Of a DNA stretch of 50,327 nt, positions 25,012 to 34,200 are shown piece after piece. Each line of letters starts with the position of its first letter. Positions within the stretch are counted from its first letter, which is position 1. The stretch lies in NCBI GenBank assembly GCA_964540755.1, contig CAZIOB010000034.1, positions 1 to 50,327 on the forward strand, given 5' to 3'. The translations under genes were made by a program, and so were the position numbers. This DNA is from JAAYJR01 sp964540755 (GTDB lineage: Bacteria; Bacteroidota; Bacteroidia; Bacteroidales; Prolixibacteraceae). The notes beneath the pieces were generated by a model. That model worked only from the letters and a program-made list of their open reading frames with translations, did no database searches and was not told the DNA's origin.

Positions 25012-26060
25012 TATATTGAAACGAATTTTTTATTTTTAATAATTATCCATATAATAACCGGAATCCCTATTAGCGCTGTGACTGAATTGACAGGGAGAGT
25101 AGTTTGCATGCCCGGAAGTTGCGAAACTATATCACTGAAAAGCATTATGATGCTTCCGGTTATAATGACAGCGGGAAGCAATATAAGATGATTGGCTGTT
25201 TTAAAAAGAACACGGCAAATATGTGGCACGGCAATCCCAATAAAACCTATAGGGCCGCAGAAAGCCGTTATTGTACCTGCCAGCAGACTGGTACTTAACA
25301 ATATTAATACCCTGCTTGTTCTGACAGAAACCCCAAGTGACCTCGCATAATTTTCTCCCAGGAGAAAAGCATTAAGGTCTTTGACCTTCAGAAATGCAAT
25401 CACTGTCCCTGCAGCTAAAGCAGGGGTAAGGACAGCCAGTTGTGCCTTGGTAACACTTCCAAGACTTCCCATTGTCCATATAATAAAAGCTTTAAGCATT
25501 GATTCATTGCTAAAATACTGCAAAATGCTGACTATCGCTGAAACAGCACTGGTAAAAAGGATACCAAGAATCAGGATAGTCATTATATCATTTATACGTG
25601 CAGAAACATAAAGCACAAGCATTATCACAAGAAATGAGCCGGCCCATGCGACTAATGCCAGTGGCCAGGCGCCGGTGAAGCTGAATATTCCCAAAGCAGC
25701 AACCGATGAAAAGCCAAGAACGAACAGGGCAACGCCAAGGCTTGCACCGGCACTGATACCCAAAACAAACGGTCCGGCCAGGGGATTGCGAAAAACAGTC
25801 TGCATTAATAAACCGCTCAGTGAAAGAGCCGCCCCTGTAAATATTGCAGTAACCGCCTTGGGCAACCTGAAATCCAGAATTATTGTCCTGTATGTTTCAC
25901 TTGTTTCTGATGCCGGGAAAAATGAGAGAAAAACATGCTTCACAGGAATAATAATTGATCCCAGAAGAAGATCTGCAATAAAAAGTAACAGGAAAAGAGC
26001 TGCAAGCATAACAAAGATCACTCGTGCTGTTCTTTTTTTATTTTTGATTTCCGGACTCAT
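25011..26060 (-). CDS. FecCD/BtuC-type ABC importer permease
   Basis: The 349-residue product has about ten transmembrane helices and the family motif NPLAGPFVLGISAGASLG around residues 95-112; the FIGIAVPHICR segment in the second half is also characteristic. It forms a homodimeric channel with the ATPase encoded next. Its ATG overlaps the stop of the binding-protein gene by four bases (ATGA), and its stop overlaps the ATPase start. The substrate class (iron-siderophore, heme or corrinoid) is not resolved by sequence. Confidence 0.95.
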   Translation of the reverse strand: MSPEIKNKKRTARVIFVMLAALFLLLFIADLLLGSIIIPVKHVFLSFFPASETSETYRTIILDFRLPKAVTAIFTGAALSLSGLLMQTVFRNPLAGPFVLGISAGASLGVALFVLGFSSVAALGIFSFTGAWPLALVAWAGSFLVIMLVLYVSARINDIMTILILGILFTSAVSAIVSILQYFSNESMLKAFIIWTMGSLGSVTKAQLAVLTPALAAGTVIAFLKVKDLNAFLLGENYARSLGVSVRTSRVLILLSTSLLAGTITAFCGPIGFIGIAVPHICRVLFKTANHLILLPAVIITGSIIMLFSDIVSQLPGMQTTLPVNSVTALIGIPVIIWIIIKNKKFVSI

Positions 26061-27181
26061 TTGATCTCTTTGTAATAATACATTTCATTATTTGTCAATC
26101 CTGGATGGATTATGTTGATCAGGTCGCTCAGTATAAGGTGAGGATTGACAGTGCCGCTCTCCCAAAAATCATTTCCCCCGTGAGGACTAAGTGCCTTAAT
26201 ATTGTTGTATATTTTAGCCTCTTTATATACTCTGAAATTTTGAAAACGCCGGTCAATGCCAAGAATTTCTTTTTTTGAGGTAAGATTACCTGTATTTATC
26301 CATATATCAGCCTCATTTCCCCAGGTCAGTGCATTTTCAAAGGAGATGACGTAGCTTTCATGCGACTTATTGCCACTGCCAAGATAATCACCTCCGGCAT
26401 CTTTTATCAGACTGGCCATATATGAATTGCCTCCCGGTACCCACCAGGCATCTTTGTATGGTAACCCGACCATTACTTTTGGTTTGCCTGATTTTCCCGA
26501 GACAAGTCGTTTCAGTTCATTGTATTCTTGCTCAACTTTATTGAAATATTTAACAGATTCCGATTCCTTATTGAATAAATGTCCTGTAAATTTTATCCAT
26601 TCTGCTTTTCCGAGAGGGTTTTCCTCAAGATATTCAGCAATAATAATTACCGGTATCCCCAGTTCCTCAAGTTTTTGGGTATATGTAGTAATTTCACTTC
26701 CTATAGCATATACCATTACAAGATCCGGCTTTTGTCTGACTAACAATTCATAATTGAGATTTTGACCGTAGCCTACGTCAGGTATTTTTCCCTCTTCAAA
26801 GCGTTTCCGGATGTCAGGATTGGAAATATATTTGATTCCTGATATACCGGCCACGGTGGAAATTTCATCCAGCGCTTCAAGAAAAGCAATATGTGTGGTC
26901 GAAAGGCATATTAAACGTTCAACGGGAGTACGGATTATTCTTCTCCCTTTCAGGGAATCAGGAACTCTGATATTTTTTTTAATAAGGTAATATTCAATTG
27001 AAATGTTTTCGGCATTTTCCCATGGATTGCGGATTGTTAATTTTGTATAATTATCATGAACTTCATTCCTGAATCCATGTGCATATTTATTAGACCCCCC
27101 GCTATTTCCTGATTGCTCCGGAACAGGGGAACATCCTGTAATGACAATAATCACTGATAATATAAGATAAACAACCTTCAT
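26057..27181 (-). CDS. Periplasmic-binding lipoprotein of FecB/BtuF type
   Basis: This 374-residue lipoprotein has a clear lipobox (VITGC, C17) after a hydrophobic signal. The two-lobed TroA/FecB-like fold begins near residue 85 with RLICLSTTHIAFLEAL, then GYGQNLNYELLVRQKPDLVM, and later VGLPYKDAWWVPGGNSYM and NEADIWINTG. Aromatic and charged residues around these loops would contact the ligand. The operon lacks a TonB-dependent receptor. It lies nine bases downstream of a gene for a secreted protease, so the two may serve one nutrient-acquisition route. Confidence 0.92.
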   Translation of the reverse strand: MKVVYLILSVIIVITGCSPVPEQSGNSGGSNKYAHGFRNEVHDNYTKLTIRNPWENAENISIEYYLIKKNIRVPDSLKGRRIIRTPVERLICLSTTHIAFLEALDEISTVAGISGIKYISNPDIRKRFEEGKIPDVGYGQNLNYELLVRQKPDLVMVYAIGSEITTYTQKLEELGIPVIIIAEYLEENPLGKAEWIKFTGHLFNKESESVKYFNKVEQEYNELKRLVSGKSGKPKVMVGLPYKDAWWVPGGNSYMASLIKDAGGDYLGSGNKSHESYVISFENALTWGNEADIWINTGNLTSKKEILGIDRRFQNFRVYKEAKIYNNIKALSPHGGNDFWESGTVNPHLILSDLINIIHPGLTNNEMYYYKEIK

Positions 27182-27190
27182 AAATATTCT

Positions 27191-29368
27191 TTACCACGGG
27201 ATGTATGATACTTTTTTAGTAATGATCCCTTTTTCTGTTTTTAACCTTACAAAATAAATACCCGGTATATTCCCGGCCAGGTCAATCTGAACTGCTTTGC
27301 TTCCATGATCAATGAATTTTGCCTCCACCTCCTTCCCGATGAGATTATAAACAGATATATTTCCGTCATTTATAAACTGGCAGGCTTCCAAAGTAAATAC
27401 AGAATTTGCGGGATTAGGATAGATAAGAGCTTCAAGAGGTTTATTTACATGAGGTGTATCATTAATGACCTCATCCACGTTACATGCTATCAGTTCAAAT
27501 ACATTTGCCATTGAATAGTTTTCAGTATTTGAATTTTTAAAATCATACCAAATACCGTTTTGTTTAAAATAAAAGAAATTTTCTTTTTCTTTCGGACGTA
27601 AAGACTGGAATACAACGAAGGTATCAAGGGCATTCATTCCTGAAAGCTCAAATCCTATAAAGAAGGTATCTTCAGGTTCAATGATCTCATCAAATTCGAT
27701 AAGGTTCATTGCTTCCTGTACGAGACTGTTGACTTTAACCGTTTGTGAGTAAATACTTGTTTCGGGATTATTCCGGCCATTGTATATATTTATTTCAATT
27801 TCACTGTCACTACTGGTTTTATGAAGGTCTATCTTTCCTACACCTATTGATATGCTGTGTAATTGTTCGTTTCCCGGTATAGAGAACCTTCCTGCAAATC
27901 CGTTGATACCAAGCTCATTGGTACCACCCCAGTATCCTGCAAATTTTCCGGAATTGATAACGGGAATATTATCATGGATATCCTCGTCAGTCAGATTAGT
28001 ATAGGCAAGGCAAAAACTTTCACCTTCATAATATTGTTTGCCATGTAATTTATCAACTCCTTTTCTAAGGGGGTCAAGCCACACTTTTAGCTGTTTGGAC
28101 GAATCGGATCTGAATTCCCAGGCAATTTTAAAACGGGAGAAATAATCGTTTACCGGCATGGCACAGGTTGCCTCGCCTCCTGTAAGCGTGCCAATTACAT
28201 TCTGTTCAGGATTAAAAAGAGGTCCGCCGGAGGAACCGGGTTCTGTTACTCCTAAATCCCACCGGACAATTCGGAGGAAGCCGTCTTTCGTATATTCAGT
28301 TCTGTAGTCGGAAATTATTGGTTTGTCCCTGTCCACAGCTATTTTTTTTATATATCCCTGCGGCTGATGTATGATCGTGGTTGAATCGGGGATATTGCTG
28401 TTGTTGTCCCATCCGGCATAATAGGGCATGAATTCAGGAGGAGGGATAACACTCAGCTCTACTAATGCAAAATCAAGGCTGTCGGAATAGGACCGCATAA
28501 AAGCCCCGGAAATTGAGTTGGCCGGATCTCCGTCAATTACACCACAATACGGACTTTCATAATTAAATGTAAAAACTGTAGTTTCTGCATCTTCCGGATC
28601 CTCAAAACAGTGGGCTGCTGAGATTATATAAGGCCTTTGATCTTCGGCAGTATTATTTACCAAAGTGCCTGTACAGATTTCACTGCCCGAGATAAGCCGG
28701 CAGACTGAATTTTTTATGATTTTCCAGTTTTTGCCTGCTGCACAGTTGATATCGATATTACATTCTCCGGGTAAATCTCCCGAAGGCCTTCTTCTGTCAT
28801 ATTTTAAGATCCCGACAAAATCATGATTTACACGGGATATTATAAAATCATTTTTACCGTCAATCCCTTCAGGCACTTCATACTGGATAGTAATTTCTTC
28901 CCCGGCAACCGGAGAGACTGCAAATTTCTGGTATGTTTTATTATTATTTGAGGTATATGCTCCCAGGTAATGGTTCTCTTTTTCATTGTATAAGAAAAGT
29001 CGCGCATGTTGCGGAAGATGAAATTTATTAAAAATAAGATTAAGTGATTTTGCCCCTGCCGACCGGATTTTTAACCTCCATATATCATAGCCCCTGACAC
29101 CGGTTATCCAAATGCCCTCATCCTGCGGCGAAAAATTAACATCAAAAGTATGTGCAAACCGGAATGATTTCAGAATTTTTTCTTCCTGTTGTTTTTCAAT
29201 TAACTTATTAAGTAATTCTTGATTATTTACCCCCGGCATAACTTTTACGGGAATACCCTGGCTCTTCAGTGCGGGAACGGGAAGGGGGCGGCCTCCCGCC
29301 GATATCTGGCCGCTAATGCTTAGTGATGTTGAGAGCATAATGGCAACTGCTATATAAAACCAACGCAT
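27191..29368 (-). CDS. Secreted lysyl-endopeptidase-like serine protease with T9SS sorting domain
   Basis: The 725-residue protein has a signal peptide (to about residue 20), an N-terminal beta-rich pro-region, a trypsin-fold domain (about 205-445), a further beta domain and a C-terminal T9SS type A sorting domain (about 650-725, starting YPNPANSVF and ending GIYFVRLKTEKG plus a short tail). The catalytic triad is visible as H253 (ISAAHC), D299 (SLDFALVEL) and S380 (GSSGGP). The cysteine-rich start (CNIDINC, SVCRL, CTGTLV) resembles Achromobacter lysyl endopeptidase. It should be exported by Sec and then T9SS, and released or attached at the cell surface. It is the first gene of an apparent operon with the FecBCD-type importer. 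Confidence 0.92.
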   Translation of the reverse strand: MRWFYIAVAIMLSTSLSISGQISAGGRPLPVPALKSQGIPVKVMPGVNNQELLNKLIEKQQEEKILKSFRFAHTFDVNFSPQDEGIWITGVRGYDIWRLKIRSAGAKSLNLIFNKFHLPQHARLFLYNEKENHYLGAYTSNNNKTYQKFAVSPVAGEEITIQYEVPEGIDGKNDFIISRVNHDFVGILKYDRRRPSGDLPGECNIDINCAAGKNWKIIKNSVCRLISGSEICTGTLVNNTAEDQRPYIISAAHCFEDPEDAETTVFTFNYESPYCGVIDGDPANSISGAFMRSYSDSLDFALVELSVIPPPEFMPYYAGWDNNSNIPDSTTIIHQPQGYIKKIAVDRDKPIISDYRTEYTKDGFLRIVRWDLGVTEPGSSGGPLFNPEQNVIGTLTGGEATCAMPVNDYFSRFKIAWEFRSDSSKQLKVWLDPLRKGVDKLHGKQYYEGESFCLAYTNLTDEDIHDNIPVINSGKFAGYWGGTNELGINGFAGRFSIPGNEQLHSISIGVGKIDLHKTSSDSEIEINIYNGRNNPETSIYSQTVKVNSLVQEAMNLIEFDEIIEPEDTFFIGFELSGMNALDTFVVFQSLRPKEKENFFYFKQNGIWYDFKNSNTENYSMANVFELIACNVDEVINDTPHVNKPLEALIYPNPANSVFTLEACQFINDGNISVYNLIGKEVEAKFIDHGSKAVQIDLAGNIPGIYFVRLKTEKGIITKKVSYIPW

Positions 29369-29385
29369 CCTTTTTTCTTTTTTGC

Positions 29386-29393
29386 CAAAGTTA
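29386..29393 (-). promoter_or_regulatory. -7 promoter element of the protease-importer operon
   Basis: On the minus strand this reads TAACTTTG, matching TAnnTTTG, 17 bases before the start codon. A -33 element is not obvious. Confidence 0.55.
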
Positions 29394-29439
29394 ATTTATT
29401 TTACTAATGTATCACTTAAAAAATTAAAAACACATTTCT

Positions 29440-29447
29440 TAAGTTTG
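29440..29447 (+). promoter_or_regulatory. -7 promoter element of the tRNA-editing gene
   Basis: TAAGTTTG matches TAnnTTTG. The last G is also the first base of an in-frame GTG at 29447, so that GTG would not be within the mRNA and the ATG at 29477 is favoured as start. Confidence 0.6.
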
Positions 29448-29476
29448 TGTCAGATAAATCAATATTTAGTTATGCT

Positions 29477-29890
29477 ATGAAAGTATTAGTAATGTACGTA
29501 GATGAGTTCAGTTATTCCCCGGCCCGGAAGAACCTCGCGTCAGCAGATGAAAAAGTCGAAGGAAATAGTTTTAAAGATAGCATACTTGCTTTTATCCAGG
29601 TTGAGAAAGAAGATGAAGAGTATGATGTAAAGAGCCGGGAGAAAAAACTGGTAAATCATTTGAAATGGACAGCCCGGAAAAACAGTTGTAAGAGTGTAAT
29701 ACTTCATTCATTTGCACATCTTTCAGATTCCAAAGCTTCAGCGGAATTTACAGAAGAAATCTTTGACCTTGCCGAATTAAGGCTTCAGAACGGGGGTTAT
29801 TTAACTGCCCAGACCCCTTTTGGATATTTCCTTGATTTGCAAATTAAAGCGCCGGGGCACTCTCTTGCACGGATATGGGCAACTTTGTAA
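29477..29890 (+). CDS. Free-standing archaeal-type threonyl-tRNA synthetase editing domain
   Basis: The 137-residue protein matches the N-terminal editing domain of archaeal threonyl-tRNA synthetases (DTD-like fold). The same landmarks appear in order: MKVLVMYVDEFSY at the N-terminus, LAFIQVEKEDE in the middle, SVILHSFAHLSDSKAS with the conserved His, and TPFGYFLDLQIKAPGHSLA at the C-terminus. In archaea this domain hydrolyses Ser-tRNA(Thr). Here it stands alone with no synthetase fused. A free-standing protein could edit mischarged tRNA in trans; this is inference. I start it at ATG 29477 because the upstream GTG overlaps the -7 box. It is divergent from the protease operon and convergent with the nucleotidyltransferase. 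Confidence 0.78.
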   Translation: MKVLVMYVDEFSYSPARKNLASADEKVEGNSFKDSILAFIQVEKEDEEYDVKSREKKLVNHLKWTARKNSCKSVILHSFAHLSDSKASAEFTEEIFDLAELRLQNGGYLTAQTPFGYFLDLQIKAPGHSLARIWATL

Positions 29891-29990
29891 TCATCCCTAT
29901 GGAGATTCATATCAGATTTTTTTTGAGAATAGATTTCATAAAACTTACTTTTACTGGTTGGAAGGTTTTAGGTTAAGAGGTGCTATCCCT

Positions 29991-30731
29991 TTAATGAAAG
30001 AGGTTAACAGCAGATATTTTCTTTCTTGCTTCTTCCAGGTTTTCAGGTGTGCCCACATCCAGCCAGAATTCAGAATTGTCAAAAAATCCTTTAACAGTAT
30101 ATTTTTTTGCCAGTTCAATATAAAAGTCAATTATTGAAAACTTCTGATTTGCCGGCATCATGCTGAAAATCTTTGGACTTATAACATGGATTCCGCTAAA
30201 TCCCATTTCCTTCGAATCCTCTATTTTTTCAGGAATTGACACTTTTAATTCCCCTGTTTTTTTATTGATCCAGCCAACCAGATTTTTCGCCTTGTCAAAT
30301 TTTAAGCAACGCTCTGATTCCCGTTCCCTGACAACAAGTGTTGCCATTGCCCGGGTAGTGATATGTTTCCTGACCACTTCATTTATGTTAATATTACTAA
30401 GGATGTCAACATTGTAAATAACAAAAGGCCCTTCTCCGGTCAGCATGGAGGAAGCCTTTTTAAGTCCTCCGCCTGTGTCGAGAAGTTTTTCTGTTTCATC
30501 AGATATTTTTATGGGAATCTCAAAATTATGATCAGCCAGAAAGGATATGATTTTATCAGAGTAATGATGCACATTCACTACAATTTCACCAAAACCTTCA
30601 TTTTTAAGTTTTTCAATTGAAAGCTGTAATAATGTTTTTTCGCCAACCTCAACCAGTGCTTTTGGCTTATTTTCCGTTTCGCCTTTCAGACGGGTTCCCA
30701 GTCCCGCCGCAAAAATCATTGCTTTTTTCAT
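29991..30731 (-). CDS. Sugar-1-phosphate nucleotidyltransferase (MurU/ManC-like)
   Basis: The 246-residue protein has the nucleotidyltransferase signature FAAGLGTRLKGETENKPKAL (residues 7-26), followed by the GGGLKKA stretch near residue 88, DILSN near 109, and a C-terminal FWLDVGTPENL (about 223-233). It would transfer a nucleotide from NTP to a sugar phosphate, such as N-acetylmuramate-1-phosphate or mannose-1-phosphate. No left-handed beta-helix acyltransferase domain is present. Its start is one base from the stop of the DUF4293 gene (TGAGATG), so the two are coupled. No partner sugar kinase is visible nearby. Confidence 0.88.
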   Translation of the reverse strand: MKKAMIFAAGLGTRLKGETENKPKALVEVGEKTLLQLSIEKLKNEGFGEIVVNVHHYSDKIISFLADHNFEIPIKISDETEKLLDTGGGLKKASSMLTGEGPFVIYNVDILSNININEVVRKHITTRAMATLVVRERESERCLKFDKAKNLVGWINKKTGELKVSIPEKIEDSKEMGFSGIHVISPKIFSMMPANQKFSIIDFYIELAKKYTVKGFFDNSEFWLDVGTPENLEEARKKISAVNLFH

Positions 30732-30732
30732 C

Positions 30733-31176
30733 TCAGCGTATCCGGTCTATGCTTCTGACAAGAGCTTCATCTTTACCAACAGCCCTGATTGCCAGGTAAT
30801 CAAGTATTATCGATATTAAGGGAAAGGTCATTGGTATCCTGAATGCCACTTTTACATCATCGAATGCTGAATAAATAAAGAAAAACATTAATCCTGACAA
30901 TCCTAATAAAAGCAGGATTATGAATCCGAGTAATCTCATCTGCCGGATACGTTTTTTATACATGAAAATAGCAACCAGGTGTAAAAGAGTGACAAGTCCT
31001 GTAAAAAGCATTAAAGGCAATCCTTCATATATGACTTCATCTCCTTTAACAATGCCTTTTGCCAGGAAGCTGTATAGTTCGTCATTTACTGCCAGTTCTG
31101 CAAATTTGAGTTTCAGAAGCGATGCTGTAAACAGTGCGGCAATGAAAATAAATACTGTTTGGATTCTCTGGATCAT
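30733..31176 (-). CDS. DUF4293 family integral membrane protein
   Basis: The 147-residue product has four hydrophobic helices (about residues 7-27, 50-70, 82-102 and 116-134). It starts with MIQRIQTVFIFIAALF, the typical beginning of the DUF4293 family of Bacteroidota. The ATG at 31176 is preferred over further upstream in-frame codons, because the extra 25 residues would overlap the addA-like 3' end and the promoter at 31217-31248. The function is unknown. It is cotranscribed with the nucleotidyltransferase. Confidence 0.8.
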   Translation of the reverse strand: MIQRIQTVFIFIAALFTASLLKLKFAELAVNDELYSFLAKGIVKGDEVIYEGLPLMLFTGLVTLLHLVAIFMYKKRIRQMRLLGFIILLLLGLSGLMFFFIYSAFDDVKVAFRIPMTFPLISIILDYLAIRAVGKDEALVRSIDRIR

Positions 31177-31216
31177 AATATTGTCAAATAAGTTTTTTAC
31201 AGGTACAATTATATCA

Positions 31217-31248
31217 CAAAAATATGAATTATTTTTCAGCCATATCAA
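31217..31248 (-). promoter_or_regulatory. Promoter of the DUF4293-nucleotidyltransferase operon
   Basis: On the minus strand, TTG (31248-31246), a 21-base spacer and TATTTTTG (31224-31217) match the Bacteroidota pattern. It overlaps the stop codon of the upstream helicase gene. Confidence 0.65.
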
Positions 31249-34200
31249 CAAACCCTCTCCACTTCATCCCGGTTTATGTACCAAAGATAACCTTCCACTT
31301 TATTAAATCCGCTTTCCTTAAGATACTTTACATACCGGCGAACCTGGCTTTTATGTTTTTCCGGGATTCTCTCCCCCCATTTATAATCTAATATAACAGC
31401 TTTGTCATTGAAAATCATAATGCGGTCAGGACGAACCAGTTCTGCCGGTGTGAGAAGTTCCCGTTCTGTTATAATTCTGCAGTTACCCTCAAACCACTGA
31501 TATAATTCAGGTTTTATCAAGCTTGCTGAAAGTTTTGCCGAGATATCTGTTTTTTCCGTATTATTTATTTTTCCTTCTTTAAATGCTTTGTTACAGGCCT
31601 TTTCAATATCATTTATAGTTTTTATCTCTGCCAGGATCTCGTGCACCAGCTTACCGGTGTTTTTTACTGATCTGTTCTGTTTGTCCTTCATGATAAACTC
31701 CTCGCTGTTAATCCTTAGCCTGAGTCTGTCCCTGAAATCGCGGTGCCAATATTTTTTTATCCGGTTGGTATCATTATTATCTTCTTTTTTAGCAAAAACA
31801 GGCAGTTCTCCATATCTAAAAACAGAGTTGTCTTTATCCCTGCACATTGACAGGAGATCCTTACCGGTGATTTCATCCAACGCATATTTTAACACTCTAT
31901 TTATAGAATTCCCCGGGCTATTGTTATTTGTTTGTTTTATATTCTCCCCGGGATTTATACAATTGACAAAAAGGGCCGATTTTGCACGGGTAAAAGCCAC
32001 ATAAACCAGGTTGAGAGTGTCAATATAGGAGTTTACTTTTTCCTCAAAATAATCCTCCCGGAAAATAGTTTTTTTAAGTATTTTGCCTGCTTTAACCGGG
32101 AGAAGTGGAAACCGGTCAAAAGGAGCCTCCCGGGGCCGGCACCAAAGCAAAGGAGGAAGAGATCCCGGCCAGGAGGTTTCCCAATTGAAGAAAGGTATCA
32201 GCACAGCTTCAAATTCCAGTCCTTTTGCTTTATGCACAGTAAGGAGCCTGACTGAATCGACTTCTTCATTTATACTGACTGAAGTTTCATATCCTTTTTC
32301 TTTCCACCACAGAAGAAAGTTTGAAAGATCATTAGAAAGCAGTAATTTCATTTCAGCAGCTTTATCAATCAGGGCTTGCAGGAAAGGCAGTTCAGCACTT
32401 ATCCTGAAGAGCCCGAATAAAGAACTTATTTCAGTTACCGTTTCATCAAGGGAAGTCATAAATATTTTATTTTTTATCTTTTTTATTCCGGGGCCCAGTT
32501 CCTGCTCGAAGGCATCTTCATTATATTTCTCTTCAGGCCACTGACCGGAATCAATATTTACCGTGTTTTGACTGTTTCCGTTATCAAATAATGAAGTATT
32601 TGCATTGTTTTTCAAAGATGGTTTCAGCCATGAATACCACAGGTGAAGCAGAGCTGTTTTATAAACAATATTATCAGGATCGGTTATAGTTTTTAAAACC
32701 AGCATGACAAAGTTAACACCTCTTGAAGCCCGCAGAAAAAGTGATTCACCGGAAAGGACCGTTAAATTATATGCAGCATTTTCATTTTTTTTAGCAGCTT
32801 CCAGAAAAGTCTCGACTATTTTTGCGCCCTCCCTGTTTTTTCTGACAAGAATTGCTATTTCGCCTGCTTTAAATCCATTGTCCTGCAGTAATTTTACCTG
32901 CTCAACCAGAAGTCCGCAAGAAGTTATTTCAAAATTTTCCTGCTCAATGAAATTTATTTCAACTATGCCTTCCCCGGCAGACCCGGGATTTGCCGGTTCC
33001 TGTATGAGATGTTTGTAAATATTGCGAAATTTTTCTGCGCATAGTTCACTTCCTGTATCACTTATCACAGACTCTTCCAATGCCTTTATCAGTTCGCTTA
33101 TAGCTGCATTATTAAATTCAATAATGTTATGGCGGCTGCGCCAGTTCTTTTCAAGAGGTATTTCCACCGGCCTGAAATTGGGAAAGTCACTTTCTATTTG
33201 TGTAGCCAGAATATTCCAGTCGCTGTTTCGCCAGCGGTATATCGACTGCTTCACATCTCCCGCCAGAAGGTTTTTGTGTCCTTCTGACAGGGAATTGAAG
33301 ATTAAGGGTTTAAAGTTTTTCCACTGCAATGCAGAAGTATCCTGGAATTCATCCAGCATAAAGTAATTGAAACGGGTTCCGATTTTTTCATAAATAAAAG
33401 GGGAGTCAGTTTCACCGATTATTTTAGATAGCAAAAGATTGGAATCTGAAAGTTGCAATATGCCTTTTTCTTGGAGAATATCTTGTATTTCTGTTTTCAG
33501 ATCAGTTATAATGCCAAGCACCCTTAACTCTTTTTTTATTTCACATGCAGTTTTATAAGAGATTTCATTTTTCTCGTAAAAAACAAGTATTTCATTTAAA
33601 GCAGGCATAAGTTGATTTTCAACAAGCTCTCCGAGCCGGTCCTTTTGTTTATGAGATTTTGAATACCATTTTTCTGCCGAATCATTTGCTGCAAATACCC
33701 TCGTGTTAGGTTCGGTTATAATTCCTTCGGCAAGTTTTTTTAAATATCCTCCGATTCCCGTATTCTTGTATAAAAAATCATCAACTGAGAATCCTCTTTC
33801 CCGGATCATTCTCATACAGTGATCCGCTTTATTTTTAAGGATAATCCTGAACCCAGAGATCATTTTGTTTAGTTCCCTGTAAAAAGACTCCAGGTTTTCG
33901 CGGGTATAGACAGATTTTTTTGTGTCCGGGAAAAATATCTGGAATTTTTCTTTGAATAATTCTTTACCAAGAGATTTAATGTCATCTTCAATTTTCCGGC
34001 TGCGATTTTCCATGATTTTTTCCTCACTAAATCCTGTCAGCCATGACAGTAACTGTTTATCCTTGTCTATTCCGGACAACAGACTGTCAACTGCCTGATC
34101 CAATATCAGATCATCATCGAGCCCGAGCGTAAAATCCGGGGAGATACCGGTTTCCCTGTTAAAAGCTTTGATAACCCGCTGGGTGAAGGAATCGATTGTA

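Noticed and set aside
29820..30137. Open frame running past the end of the tRNA-editing gene, which could suggest a frameshifted C-terminal extension
   Set aside because: The editing domain is complete at its own stop, the extra frame overlaps the nucleotidyltransferase on the opposite strand, and I recognise no homology in it.
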